Origin: Leptospira bourretii
Lineage (GTDB): Bacteria > Spirochaetota > Leptospiria > Leptospirales > Leptospiraceae
Length of the DNA: 64,000 nucleotides
Reading direction: 5' to 3'
NCBI RefSeq assembly: GCF_004770145.1
Contig: NZ_RQFW01000005.1
Coordinates: 372,001 to 436,000, forward strand
Shown here: in pieces, positions 35,582-45,212 of the stretch
Position numbering within the stretch: the stretch's first letter is position 1
Layout of the letters: every line of letters begins with the position of its first letter
The notes under the pieces: generated by a model
Told to the model about the DNA's origin: nothing
Seen by the model: the letters and a program-made list of their open reading frames with translations, nothing else
Databases searched by the model: none
Made by a program: the position numbers and the translations under genes

Positions 35582-36972
35582 ACAGATTCTCGTAATTCGA
35601 TTAATGATTTTAATTCAGGATAAATTCCACCAAAGGCACCATTCGACATGGCGAGGATGATTACTTTTTCCTTTTGGAACTTTAGCAGAATCTTTTTTAA
35701 GAGGGTTGGAATTTCTTTTGGATCTTTTGCATACAAAGCTTCTTTCTTTGTATGCTTAACAATGTCTTTTACTAATTTTTTGACATTTAAACGAAGAGAT
35801 TTGTTTACCTTATCTACCTGATAAACTTCCGTCACGATACTGACATCACTTCCTTTAAAACATTTGGCAAAATCATCTTGGAAAACATTTCGATGCGATG
35901 TGGCACTTCTTGGTTCGAAAAGTGAAATGATTTTGTATCCAGGGTAAGCTTCTTTGTGAGCCTTTATGGTTTCTTGGATGGCCACGGGATGGTGGGCAAA
36001 ATCTTCCACAAGGAGGCTTTTGTCAGAAACAAAAAGATTTTCTTGTCTTCGTTTGACACCAGGGAATGATTCCACTGCCTCTAAAATTTCTTTTCTTTTT
36101 TGAGGAGCAATTTCTAAACAGATACGAACTGCCACTTCCACATTGCGGTAGTTATGTGAACCAATCAGATTGGGTTTTAATTTTGTTTTGGTTCTGATCT
36201 CAGATAAAACACCTTTTTCGTATTTAAAAATGGAGTTTTTGTCTCCTAATTCAAATGATTCTACAGGTGCATGTTTGTAATCTCTCGTGATCTCCACAAG
36301 ATTTTTTGAACCTTTCCAATAGAATACCTTACCACGTCCAGGAACCAAATTTAACAGGCGTTTGAACATGGTTTTGATTGCATTTAGATCGGTAAAAATA
36401 TCCGCATGATCAAAGTCGAGAGCATTCATTGCTAAATAGTAAGGTCTGTAATGTAAAAATTTTGAACTTTTATCAAAGAAAGCAGAATCATATTCATCTC
36501 CTTCAATGACAAAATAATCCCCTTCTCCCAGTGCAAACCCAGGAAATCCATCTTTACGAATCCCACCCACAAAAAGACCGGGTTTTAGTCCAATAGACTC
36601 TAAAATCCAATGGGTTAAAAATGTAGTCGTTGTTTTTCCATGTGTTCCAGAGATCACTATGGGTTTTTTCCCTTTCAGAAAAAAAGTCCCGATGGCCTGG
36701 GCCATACTCATGTATTCCATTCCTGTATTGAGAACTTCTTCTACTTCTGGATTCCCACGTGAGATAGCGTTCCCAATGATTACTAAATCAGCACCCTTTA
36801 CATTTTCTTTACGATAACCAGATTTAGGTGACAATCCCCATTCTACCAACTTATCGGACATAGGTGGGTAAAGATTTTGATCGGAACCTGATACATCATG
36901 ACCTTGATTTTTTAGCATATAGGCCAAATTACCCATAGCAATTCCACCAATGCCTACCATAAAGATTTTCAA
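35578..36972 (-). CDS. mpl: UDP-MurNAc:L-Ala-gamma-D-Glu-meso-DAP ligase
   Basis: This 464-residue Mur-ligase-family protein has the N-terminal [14 protein letters not shown] (Rossmann domain), the ATP-binding [17 protein letters not shown], and [18 protein letters not shown], followed by [11 protein letters not shown]. The C-terminal domain has [11 protein letters not shown] and [13 protein letters not shown]. Length and motifs fit Mpl rather than MurC. Mpl reattaches recycled tripeptide to UDP-MurNAc in the cytosol. It overlaps both neighbours by 4 bp. MurC is the alternative, but the [16 protein letters not shown] motif is characteristic of Mpl. Confidence 0.9.
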   Translation of the reverse strand: MKIFMVGIGGIAMGNLAYMLKNQGHDVSGSDQNLYPPMSDKLVEWGLSPKSGYRKENVKGADLVIIGNAISRGNPEVEEVLNTGMEYMSMAQAIGTFFLKGKKPIVISGTHGKTTTTFLTHWILESIGLKPGLFVGGIRKDGFPGFALGEGDYFVIEGDEYDSAFFDKSSKFLHYRPYYLAMNALDFDHADIFTDLNAIKTMFKRLLNLVPGRGKVFYWKGSKNLVEITRDYKHAPVESFELGDKNSIFKYEKGVLSEIRTKTKLKPNLIGSHNYRNVEVAVRICLEIAPQKRKEILEAVESFPGVKRRQENLFVSDKSLLVEDFAHHPVAIQETIKAHKEAYPGYKIISLFEPRSATSHRNVFQDDFAKCFKGSDVSIVTEVYQVDKVNKSLRLNVKKLVKDIVKHTKKEALYAKDPKEIPTLLKKILLKFQKEKVIILAMSNGAFGGIYPELKSLIELRESV

Positions 36973-37625
36973 AAGATTACCGTCCTAACTAGGTTGTAAA
37001 GAAATAGAGGAACTGAAATAAGAACCAAAAAAAACAAAACCACTTTCATCAGAAAAAAAAGAAAATCAAAAGAAGTCCATTCTCTTCGGTGTGATAAATA
37101 ATAATACGCTAAATGTAAGGAATATAAAAAACCGACACCTAATGTAAGTAAGGGGATTGGAGCAGGGAAAATCCAAAAGATGGCAGTGGCACTAAAAGGA
37201 AGATAGGAAATCATAAACACATGTGGTTCTGGTCCTTCCCAATCTTTGGTTCGATCTCGCATTTGGTGGTACATTCGAAAACTATCGACCAACCGAATCA
37301 CAATATAGAACCCTAAATAAAAAAAGAATAAGGTCAACATCCCTTGTGTGTAGGTTAACTTTGTTTCTTCATCGACTGTGGAAACTTTGAATAAAAGGAT
37401 TTGGATTAAATTTCCAAAAAACTTTGCAATCGGTGCAAGCAGGATGAGTTGGAGATGGGCCAACCACAAATCACGACCACCTAAATCCGTTTTATGATAA
37501 TAGGATTCGAAAGCGGACATTGGGGAATAGAATAAATCTCGGATCATTTCCATCCGAGATGCGACTGTAGAAACTTTTTGCACCTTATTGGATTTTCTGG
37601 TTGGGACGCTCGTATCGGGAAGCAC
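36969..37625 (-). CDS. Yip1-like multi-spanning membrane protein
   Basis: This 218-residue protein has five or so hydrophobic helices and the bacterial Yip1 pattern ([14 protein letters not shown] near the start, [16 protein letters not shown] late). Function in bacteria is unknown. The start is uncertain: a GTG at 37625 overlaps the upstream DUF4340-like gene by 41 bp, while an ATG at 37553 ([11 protein letters not shown]) would begin just before the domain. Neither has a strong ribosome site. Its stop overlaps mpl by 4 bp. Confidence 0.72.
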   Translation of the reverse strand: MLPDTSVPTRKSNKVQKVSTVASRMEMIRDLFYSPMSAFESYYHKTDLGGRDLWLAHLQLILLAPIAKFFGNLIQILLFKVSTVDEETKLTYTQGMLTLFFFYLGFYIVIRLVDSFRMYHQMRDRTKDWEGPEPHVFMISYLPFSATAIFWIFPAPIPLLTLGVGFLYSLHLAYYYLSHRREWTSFDFLFFLMKVVLFFLVLISVPLFLYNLVRTVIF

Positions 37626-38658
37626 TTTTCACTTTCATGACGGCATTCACCAAATTTTGGAAGGATTCTTCTTTCATCCAAGTGATGGATTCCGAAAAAT
37701 AAGGAAGGAGTTCCCGACGTACCGGCCTCCATTTTCCTGATTCAGACTCCCATAAAGGGAAAAAGGAAAGGCGATATTTGATTCCTTCTGATTGGGTTAC
37801 ATCCAAAACCGCTTCTGCAACTTGAGTCGTAGCAAGTTCCGGAAACTGAGGTGCACCTGCCTCGTCTCTATAGAATTCGAGCTTTAGTCCTTTGACCACC
37901 GATTCCCATTGGTTTCCCACATCCGGTGGCAAAACAATCCGTTCCCCTGTCGTTCGGCTCCAATCATTTACATACACATTGTATTGGTTTTTTTTGGCAC
38001 GATTTTCCGCTTTTACATTCACAACCTGACCAGAAAAAGAAAGTTCCCTCAGATAACCTTCGTTAAATGTGACATACATTTTTTCACGAAAACTAATAGA
38101 AGGTGCACGAAACTTTTCAATCAAATAATTGTAAGGAGCAATGACTTCATCATTTACCAAAACAGAAACACGACCCTCATCTGCTCCAATCTTTTTGCCA
38201 AAGAACAATTGTTTGTCTTTTGAAAATTCAATATCTGTTCCGCTCTCTTCTGATAAAGATAAGGATGGAGAACTCATCCCTAAACAATATGACTTTTGGA
38301 TCTCTGGTGTGGCCTTTTCAATCAATTTCGTTTTAAGGACACTTAGTTCCGAAAAACTATTTTTTACATTGTAGTTTGCTTCGTAAGAAACTTCTTTTCC
38401 ATCTTTTGTCAAACTAACAGTGTAAAGAGGTGTTACGTTCCATCCGCGAGGGATTTTGCGAAACACCATACTTTCCTCGGCAAACTTTGGCTCGGTAACA
38501 CCACACCAATCTTCTTTGGGTGGGGCGTAACGAATGGATTTCCAATCTTCTTTCCAAAAATTAGTTTCGGAAATATTTTCTGGATGGTCTTCCATCCAGT
38601 AGAAAAGTAAAAACAATCCAACAAAAGCAATGATTACTAAACTAATTTTCTGTTTCAT
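37585..38658 (-). CDS. DUF4340-like exported protein associated with Gld-type ABC transporter
   Basis: This 357-residue protein has one N-terminal membrane helix (ISLVIIAFVGLFLLFYWM) and a beta-rich extracytoplasmic domain with repeated strands (GWNVTPLYTVSLTKDGKEV; REKMYVTFNEGYLRELSFSG). Proteins of the DUF4340 type are regularly encoded right after GldG-like auxiliary subunits, as here (4-bp overlap). The assignment rests on context more than on motifs. The C-terminus overlaps the Yip1-like gene. Confidence 0.7.
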   Translation of the reverse strand: MKQKISLVIIAFVGLFLLFYWMEDHPENISETNFWKEDWKSIRYAPPKEDWCGVTEPKFAEESMVFRKIPRGWNVTPLYTVSLTKDGKEVSYEANYNVKNSFSELSVLKTKLIEKATPEIQKSYCLGMSSPSLSLSEESGTDIEFSKDKQLFFGKKIGADEGRVSVLVNDEVIAPYNYLIEKFRAPSISFREKMYVTFNEGYLRELSFSGQVVNVKAENRAKKNQYNVYVNDWSRTTGERIVLPPDVGNQWESVVKGLKLEFYRDEAGAPQFPELATTQVAEAVLDVTQSEGIKYRLSFFPLWESESGKWRPVRRELLPYFSESITWMKEESFQNLVNAVMKVKSASRYERPNQKIQ

Positions 38659-40526
38659 ACTTCAATCATAGAATTTTTTCGTCTGGAATATACAAAGTAA
38701 GATCCCACCGCCAAAATGAATCCTGGAAATAAAAACACTCCAATCACCCAAGCAACTAACTTTTGATTGTCGGAAAGAGAAATGGTATCTAATTCTTCTT
38801 TTTTGAGAGGAATTTCTGCAACAGCTGTATCTTGGAACAAACCCGTGATGGACACAGTTGAAAACTGAGAGTTCATGGCATACGGAATGAACTGATCGGT
38901 GATCCAAGAAGTACCTGTGTGCAAAATAATCTTTCCTGCTTTGTCATTGGTTAAAGACATAGGAGTGAGTACGATGGAGAGAATTTTACTTTCTTTTTTT
39001 TCGTTTGGATCTAATTTTCCATTTTTATTTTCATCAGAAAATGCTTCAAAACCTGATTCCAATAAAGTTTCCGACTTAAACGAATGAGGAGATGGAATGG
39101 TTGCATCGGTTTCCAAATAACCACTGTAAGGGAATAAAATTCCCATGTCCTTTTTCTGGAGTAAATCGGTGAGTCTATTATCCGGAAAACGTTTTGCGAC
39201 AACAAATCCAGGTTTTTCTTCTCTTTCGATTAGCTCTGACGATTTAAATTTGAGACCAGCGTTTGATAGTAACCAACTGAAGTCTTCATTCCCTTTCGGT
39301 TCCATGGTGATGAGAAGTTTTCCATTTTTTTCCAGAACAAACTTTGTCAGTTCTTCTTTGGCTTCTTTGGAAAAAGGAACCGTTGGCCCAAGAACAACCA
39401 ACATTTCTGCATCTTCTGGTAACTTTGAAGGCCAACCTTGTGCAAATCCAAGTTCTGCCACTTTAAAGTTGAGAAACTGTAAAGAAGAAACAAAACGGTT
39501 TACTTGTTCATTCGGTAGGGCTTTAAAAGACATTCCATATCTTTCCCCATTGGATACGGTAAAATAAACTTTTTTCTGTTCGGTTGTAACATTGAGTAGT
39601 GCACCAACTAACTTACGTTCTAGATCCTCTAAATCTTTTGTTTCTTTAGCGATCACCCTTTCTTCTGCAAATGGAGTTCCCGATGTGAGTAAAGATTGTT
39701 TCTGAGAACGGACAAAAATGGTACCATTCGAAACCTGACCAAACTCTTTTAGTAAATCCACTTCCACATCTGCATTGATAAATTGGACGGTGATATGTGA
39801 GTTTTCTGCTTTGATTTGGTCTAAAAGAATTTCTATATCAGGGCGTACTCGAGTGAGCGCAAAAGCCGCCAACTTATCTCCGTTTGCTGGTCCATCCGCT
39901 TCCAGAGGACGAGGATAAAAGGCAGTGATTGTAACATCTTTTGTGATTGGTTTGATTAGGTTTCTGGAAATTTGAGAAAGGGAAAATTTTCCCTGGCTAC
40001 TCAAATCAAAATTATAGTTTCGTTTGATTGCAAAATAGTTAACAGCAACTACAATGGGAAGAACAAATAAAAAACCTAATACAGCATTTTGCAAAAGTGA
40101 ACTCTTGGATTTTGCTAAATTACTTTGTGCTTCTAATGATGACTTTCCTATCTCAAGAAGTATGATTTGAAGAAGAAATACAATTGATAATAAAACTACA
40201 CAGAGTAAAAGAAACTCTCTTACTTTCGGAATGGCACTGACTTCTTCATTAAATCCAGCAACTGGTTTTAAATCCAAAAAATCGCGCAAAACTGATAATA
40301 AAAAAGCTCCGATACCAAATCCGGCAGCAATATAACGATTTTGATCTTCTTTTCGTAATCCTTTTGAAAATGCCCGAACGATGGTATCAGAAGCCAAAAA
40401 TAAAAAAATCACTCCAAAAAATATGATTCTTCTTTTTGGATCTACGACCATCCCATCAAACAAGAAATAGGCGAAAAGTGAAAGTAAACTTACAAATGGT
40501 AAAATTCTATCTGCTGTTAAAAACAT
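38655..40526 (-). CDS. GldG-like ABC transporter auxiliary subunit
   Basis: This 623-residue protein has several N-terminal membrane helices (to about residue 170), a large extracytoplasmic region (about 180-590) and a C-terminal helix (VAWVIGVFLFPGFILAVGSYF) with a short basic tail. Landmarks of the GldG/ABC_transp_aux family are YNFDLSSQGKFSLSQISRN and the LNVTTEQKKVYFTVSNGE region. In Bacteroidetes gliding bacteria GldG works with GldA and GldF; in other phyla the system is of unknown substrate. It lies 3 bp after the permease gene. Confidence 0.88.
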   Translation of the reverse strand: MFLTADRILPFVSLLSLFAYFLFDGMVVDPKRRIIFFGVIFLFLASDTIVRAFSKGLRKEDQNRYIAAGFGIGAFLLSVLRDFLDLKPVAGFNEEVSAIPKVREFLLLCVVLLSIVFLLQIILLEIGKSSLEAQSNLAKSKSSLLQNAVLGFLFVLPIVVAVNYFAIKRNYNFDLSSQGKFSLSQISRNLIKPITKDVTITAFYPRPLEADGPANGDKLAAFALTRVRPDIEILLDQIKAENSHITVQFINADVEVDLLKEFGQVSNGTIFVRSQKQSLLTSGTPFAEERVIAKETKDLEDLERKLVGALLNVTTEQKKVYFTVSNGERYGMSFKALPNEQVNRFVSSLQFLNFKVAELGFAQGWPSKLPEDAEMLVVLGPTVPFSKEAKEELTKFVLEKNGKLLITMEPKGNEDFSWLLSNAGLKFKSSELIEREEKPGFVVAKRFPDNRLTDLLQKKDMGILFPYSGYLETDATIPSPHSFKSETLLESGFEAFSDENKNGKLDPNEKKESKILSIVLTPMSLTNDKAGKIILHTGTSWITDQFIPYAMNSQFSTVSITGLFQDTAVAEIPLKKEELDTISLSDNQKLVAWVIGVFLFPGFILAVGSYFVYSRRKNSMIEV

Positions 40527-40529
40527 GGC

Positions 40530-41261
40530 CTATCCCCTCCATCTCCTGGATTCCAAGACCTTTACGGTAAGATATAAGAACAAAAATGTTCCACTTAAGA
40601 AAAAAACAATCCCAGTCAAAGGGACAACACCTTTGGCAAAAGCGGCAAAGTGAGAAAAAATATGTAAATGAAAGAGAACCTTTCTCGTTGTTGCTTGGAA
40701 TAGGTGTGAAAAATATCCCACAACCCATAGTGTCAAAATGATTAACACAGAAATGAGTAAGGAAATCATTTGGTTTTTGCCAAGACTTGATCCAAACATT
40801 CCAATCGTGAAGGTAAATACACCTAATAAAAACACACCGACACTACCAGAAGCTACCATGTAAAACGGAGCTTTCCAAAAAGAGTATAACAACAAAGGAA
40901 AGAGTCCATTGATAAAAATGGTAATAATCCCGCAAACAGTAACACCAAAAAGGAATTTACCAAAAACAATTTCCAAATCTGTGACTGGAGATGTAAAAAG
41001 TAATTCCAATGTTCCTTTGTTTCTTTCTTCCACAATGGAACCCATCGATATGATGACCATTGCAATCAGAATAGTTGTCATAAAGGAAATGAAAGTGATG
41101 TAAGTTGCAATTTCATAATTGGCAGTTCCATTAAAATTTAGAATCATCACGAAGAGTGCATTGAGAAATGCAGTTCCTCCCAGAACCAAAGGCCCCATAT
41201 ACGTTCCAAAAAATAATCGTAATTCTTTTTTATAGATCCAAACAGCAGTTTGCCAGTTCAT
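40530..41261 (-). CDS. ABC-2-type transporter permease (GldF-like)
   Basis: This 243-residue membrane protein has six hydrophobic helices and the ABC-2 signature [20 protein letters not shown], typical of GldF/NosY-like permeases. It starts with [20 protein letters not shown], in which a cytoplasmic amphipathic helix precedes the first span. It forms the transmembrane part of the transporter powered by the ATPase encoded 4 bp upstream, with the GldG-like subunit downstream. Confidence 0.9.
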   Translation of the reverse strand: MNWQTAVWIYKKELRLFFGTYMGPLVLGGTAFLNALFVMILNFNGTANYEIATYITFISFMTTILIAMVIISMGSIVEERNKGTLELLFTSPVTDLEIVFGKFLFGVTVCGIITIFINGLFPLLLYSFWKAPFYMVASGSVGVFLLGVFTFTIGMFGSSLGKNQMISLLISVLIILTLWVVGYFSHLFQATTRKVLFHLHIFSHFAAFAKGVVPLTGIVFFLSGTFLFLYLTVKVLESRRWRG

Positions 41262-42187
41262 ATCTTCTCCATAAAAATCTGTTCTAAAGACACTTCTTGT
41301 TTTTTTAAAGACTCAATTTGAATTCCACTCGAAAGTGCTTTGGAAAACAAAGATTCTTTAAATTGTTTTGGATTTGTGGTTCGAACCAAAAATTGAATTT
41401 CTTCTTTGTTGGTTCCAAGTTCAGTCACAGTATCTGATCCACCAATCACTGATTTCACGAACGAATGAAGTTCGTTTGATTCTTTTCCAGATAAACCAAC
41501 TTCCCATCCAGCAAGACGATTCATTTCTTCCTCTAATCTTGATAAAGAAAGTTCCTGTTTCAAACTTCCTTTATGTAAAAATAGAAACTTATCACAAGTT
41601 TTATAAATTTCGGTTAAGATATGACTGGAGATCAGAACGGTATGATCACCGGCCAAACTTCGAATTAAATTTCGAATCTCCACAATTTGTTTAGGGTCAA
41701 GTCCTGAGATCGGTTCGTCCATAATCACAATTTCAGGATCTCCGAGGATTGCTTGGGCAATTCCCACTCGTTTCCTGTATCCCAAAGATAAAGTACCAAT
41801 CAACTTATCTTTAACAGCCGTAATGTTAGTTTTTAAAAGAACCTTTTCTACTTCTGAAGGGAGTTTGGATTCTTCGATTTTTTTGATCCGACCCACAAAT
41901 TGAAGATATTCCAAAATCGTCATGTCTTCGTAGAGTGGAGGGGTTTCAGGTAGGTAACCTATTTTCTGTTTCGCCTCCAAAGGAAAGTCAAAGATGGACT
42001 TCCCATCAATCGAAGCATCTCCTGCACTGGGGATCAAATACCCGGTCAAGATTCGAATTGTGGTGGTTTTCCCGGCGCCGTTGAGTCCCAAAAGACCCAC
42101 AATTTCGCCTTTTTCTAATTTGAAATTAAGCCCTGAGATGGCTCGTTTTTCGCCGTAAAATTTTGATAAATTGCTGACTTGAATCAT
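41258..42187 (-). CDS. ABC transporter ATP-binding protein (GldA-like)
   Basis: This 309-residue ATPase has Walker [12 protein letters not shown] (about 35-45), the Q-loop region YLPETPPLY, the ABC signature [15 protein letters not shown], Walker [13 protein letters not shown], and the switch histidine in [10 protein letters not shown]-terminal extension (about 215-309) is typical of gliding/ABC-2 ATPases. It is the first gene of the seven-gene operon running down to pheS. Its start lies 32 bp from the divergently transcribed histidine kinase. Confidence 0.95.
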   Translation of the reverse strand: MIQVSNLSKFYGEKRAISGLNFKLEKGEIVGLLGLNGAGKTTTIRILTGYLIPSAGDASIDGKSIFDFPLEAKQKIGYLPETPPLYEDMTILEYLQFVGRIKKIEESKLPSEVEKVLLKTNITAVKDKLIGTLSLGYRKRVGIAQAILGDPEIVIMDEPISGLDPKQIVEIRNLIRSLAGDHTVLISSHILTEIYKTCDKFLFLHKGSLKQELSLSRLEEEMNRLAGWEVGLSGKESNELHSFVKSVIGGSDTVTELGTNKEEIQFLVRTTNPKQFKESLFSKALSSGIQIESLKKQEVSLEQIFMEKI

Positions 42188-42219
42188 AACTCTGGTTTAG
42201 TTTTCGTATACCTGCACCT

Positions 42220-43731
42220 ATGAATGAATTTCTGGAAAAAATCAAAAGCTTTTTCAAGGATGAAGACAGCTTTTTTGATGCAAAGTTACTTCTGCAACAG
42301 AATTGGCACAAATTTGTCCCCCAATACTTCGACAAAATCCTGGAAACACGTGCAAATGCCGTTTTTGTTTTGGACAAGGACCTAAATTATACCTATGTGA
42401 ACTCTTCGGCGGAAAGTATGGTGGAGAAATCCGCCAGTCAGATGTTAGGGCAAAACATCTGGAATTTGTTTCCGAACCTGGATGAAACAGATTTCGGTAA
42501 AAAATTGATGGATGCCATCAAAAATAAGGAAACTTTCCGCTCCGATGAGTTCTTTTTGGAATCCAAAGGATGGTTTGCAACACAGGTTTTTCCTCAGGAA
42601 AATTTTACAATCCTCATCGCAACCGAAATCACATCAGAAAAAAACGCCAAAGATAACTATAGCCAAGTTCTAAACAAAAACAAAGCAATCCTTAGTGCCC
42701 TACCGGACAAATTGTACGGAATTAGAAAAGACGGAACTGTCATTGATCATAAAGAATTTCCCGATTTTAAAGGTTGGGATTCCTTTCATGAGGGTAGAGT
42801 CAGGTTCACGCGAATTCAAAACCTATTTCCCACAAGAAAACTATCCGAAATTGAATCCATCTTAGAACAGGTCCTAGAAATTGGTGGAACCAAAACTTAT
42901 GAATATTCGATAGAAGATTATGATGGAGAAAAATACTTTGAGGCACGATTCACGAAAACTGGTGAAGATGATGTCCTCGCAATCGTTCGAAATATCACAG
43001 AAAGAAAAAAAGCAGAAGCTTTAAAAAATGAATTCATTAGCTTAGTAAGCCATGAATTACGCACCCCACTAACTTCAATTAAAGGATCAATTGATTTATT
43101 ACTAGCAGGTGTGGCAGGGGAACTCTCCAATCAGACGAAATCACTCCTAAATATTTGTAGAAAAAATACACAAAGACTTGTTCGATTTGTTACTGACCTA
43201 CTAGACATTGAAGCTCTGGATTCAGGAAATATTAATTTTAAATTTAGAACTTATCGTTTAGAAGAAATCCTACAAAGTTCTGTGGATGGGATGAGAACCT
43301 TTGCAGAACAATACCATGTTTTACTCAATTATGATCAAAACTTTCCTTCTACTACTGTTTTTGTAGACGAAGACAGATTAAATCATTGTATCACCAATCT
43401 AATTTCAAATGCAGTAAAATACACTCCTAAATTTTCTGAAGTTTATATCACCGTTGTTCCTACTGATACAAATGCACAAATATTAATCAAAGACAATGGA
43501 CCTGGTATTGATCCCAATTTTGCACCTAGGCTATTTCATAGATTTGCACAAGGAGCACCGCCCAAAGATAAATTAGTAGGAGGTTCTGGCCTTGGTTTAT
43601 CCATCACAAAGGGATTTGTGGAGGCTATGAAAGGAAAAATATTTTTTACTTCTGATGACAATGGAACCATCTTTACAATTGAATTTCCAATTATCAAACC
43701 AGGATCTAATCCAGCCGGATACAACCAATGA
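42220..43731 (+). CDS. PAS-containing sensor histidine kinase
   Basis: This 503-residue soluble kinase has no membrane helices. It has a PAS domain at about 43-145 (FVLDKDLNYTYVNSSAESMV), a second PAS-like segment at about 155-262, HisKA with FISLVSHELRTPL (phosphorylated His278), and HATPase_c with N box NLISNAVKYTP, DNGPGIDP and GGSGLGLSITKGFVE. It should autophosphorylate in response to a cytosolic signal and pass phosphate to the response regulator encoded with a 4-bp overlap downstream. Confidence 0.93.
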   Translation: MNEFLEKIKSFFKDEDSFFDAKLLLQQNWHKFVPQYFDKILETRANAVFVLDKDLNYTYVNSSAESMVEKSASQMLGQNIWNLFPNLDETDFGKKLMDAIKNKETFRSDEFFLESKGWFATQVFPQENFTILIATEITSEKNAKDNYSQVLNKNKAILSALPDKLYGIRKDGTVIDHKEFPDFKGWDSFHEGRVRFTRIQNLFPTRKLSEIESILEQVLEIGGTKTYEYSIEDYDGEKYFEARFTKTGEDDVLAIVRNITERKKAEALKNEFISLVSHELRTPLTSIKGSIDLLLAGVAGELSNQTKSLLNICRKNTQRLVRFVTDLLDIEALDSGNINFKFRTYRLEEILQSSVDGMRTFAEQYHVLLNYDQNFPSTTVFVDEDRLNHCITNLISNAVKYTPKFSEVYITVVPTDTNAQILIKDNGPGIDPNFAPRLFHRFAQGAPPKDKLVGGSGLGLSITKGFVEAMKGKIFFTSDDNGTIFTIEFPIIKPGSNPAGYNQ

Positions 43732-44126
43732 CAGATGCAACTCTAAATCATGTATTAATTGTAGAAGATGAAGAGGATATTGTAGAAATTCTTCGAATCG
43801 CCTTAGAGTTTAACTCAAGTTATCAAGTTAGTTTTGCAAAAACTGGTCCAGAGGGATTACAAAAAGCAATCATCTTACAACCCGACTTGATCTTGTTAGA
43901 TGTTTTAATGCCTGGGATGAATGGAATGGAACTAATAGAAGAATTAAAAATTTTTCCAGAAACCAAAGAGATTCCAGTTGCTTTCATTACTTCGCGAGTT
44001 TTAAAAAATGAAATTTTAGAATACCAGCGACGAGGTGGCATCGGTGTGATTGAAAAACCCTTTGCCCCTCTGGAAATCGCTGATAAAATTCAAACCCTTT
44101 GGGAAGATTCAAAAAGAAGTCATTAA
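43728..44126 (+). CDS. Single-domain response regulator
   Basis: This 132-residue protein is a receiver domain only: VLIVEDEEDIVEIL, the phospho-acceptor in LILLDVLMPGMNG (Asp58), the Thr/Ser position in VAFITSRVL, and the late Lys in GVIEKPFAP. It has no output domain, so it may act by protein contact or as part of a relay. Its start overlaps the kinase stop by 4 bp, making an obvious two-component pair. Confidence 0.95.
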   Translation: MTDATLNHVLIVEDEEDIVEILRIALEFNSSYQVSFAKTGPEGLQKAIILQPDLILLDVLMPGMNGMELIEELKIFPETKEIPVAFITSRVLKNEILEYQRRGGIGVIEKPFAPLEIADKIQTLWEDSKRSH

Positions 44127-44128
44127 AC

Positions 44129-45130
44129 TTATTTGTCTTTGAACCCATCCAAAATTTCGTCTTGTCTTCCCATCAATCGGACAGACAAACGAGGTCCGAC
44201 TTCACAGACAATACGAGAAGCAACATAGTTTCCCCAACGAGCAGACTTTTGCGCCGAATACCCTTGTGTTAATCCATACAAAACACCTGCGGCAAAGGCG
44301 TCCCCTGCTCCTGTTGTATCAATTGGTTTTACAGGAAATCCTGGAACAAGAGTGATCTTTCCATTTTCAGCAACATAGGCACCATCTTTACCAGCAGTCA
44401 TAAAAACCAAAGGGCAAAGTTTGGAAATAAAGGTTACTGCTTCTTCTGCAGTTTTTGCTCCACTCAATGCCAAACCTTCTTCGGTATTACAAAAAACCAC
44501 ATCCACATATTCTTTTGTTAGGTGAATGAATTCATCTTTGGAGCGATTTACACAAAAAGGATCACTATATGTAAAGGATACCTTTACATTGTTTTCCTTG
44601 GCGACTTTCATAGTCAGTTCACTTGCTTTTTTTGTGGAATCACCATCCCACAAATAACCTTCCACATAAACAAATTTACTTTTTTTTAGGTTATCTACAT
44701 CGATATCATTTGGTCCAAGTGATGTTGAAATCGCAAGATTTGTCAACATAGTTCGTTCTGCATCAGGTGTTGTTAAAACAACACAAGTGCCTGTATGGCT
44801 TTGAGAATCCGGCGTCGTTTCAAACAAAACACCAGCATCTTCCATATCTTTTTTATAAAACTCACCATAAGTATCATGAGTTACTTTTCCCGTATAACAA
44901 CATGTTCCACCAGAATTCGCAATGGCAATCATTGTGTTGGCAGCACTTCCACCAGAACGAAGTTCCTTCTTTTCATCATGAAGATCAGCAAGAATTTGAC
45001 CTTGTCTGGTTTCATCTACCAGAGTCATTACACCCTTAGTGATATTCTGTTTTTCTAAAAAATTGGGACTAATAAAGGCAATAATATCTACCAGGGCGTT
45101 CCCTACGCCGAATACGTCGTAATGCTTCAT
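44129..45130 (-). CDS. PfkB-family carbohydrate/nucleoside kinase (adenosine kinase-like)
   Basis: I start at the ATG at 45130 (MKHYDVFGVGNALVDI, 333 residues), since an upstream extension to 45169 begins with a TTG. PfkB signatures are present: GGSAANTMIAIANSGG (N-terminal) and DTTGAGDAFAAGVLYGL (C-terminal, with the catalytic Asp). LDFGNALVD-type N-termini and SQSHTGTCVVLTTPDAERTM suggest the adenosine kinase branch. It phosphorylates a sugar or nucleoside with ATP; substrate is not certain. It converges on the response-regulator gene with 2 bp between the stop codons. Confidence 0.88.
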   Translation of the reverse strand: MKHYDVFGVGNALVDIIAFISPNFLEKQNITKGVMTLVDETRQGQILADLHDEKKELRSGGSAANTMIAIANSGGTCCYTGKVTHDTYGEFYKKDMEDAGVLFETTPDSQSHTGTCVVLTTPDAERTMLTNLAISTSLGPNDIDVDNLKKSKFVYVEGYLWDGDSTKKASELTMKVAKENNVKVSFTYSDPFCVNRSKDEFIHLTKEYVDVVFCNTEEGLALSGAKTAEEAVTFISKLCPLVFMTAGKDGAYVAENGKITLVPGFPVKPIDTTGAGDAFAAGVLYGLTQGYSAQKSARWGNYVASRIVCEVGPRLSVRLMGRQDEILDGFKDK

Positions 45131-45212
45131 GGGGACAATGCTTTTTTCCTTTAGGGAATTGACACTCAATTTTCATGTTTCAGTTTGGCAGGTACTGAGA
45201 AAATACTCTTCA

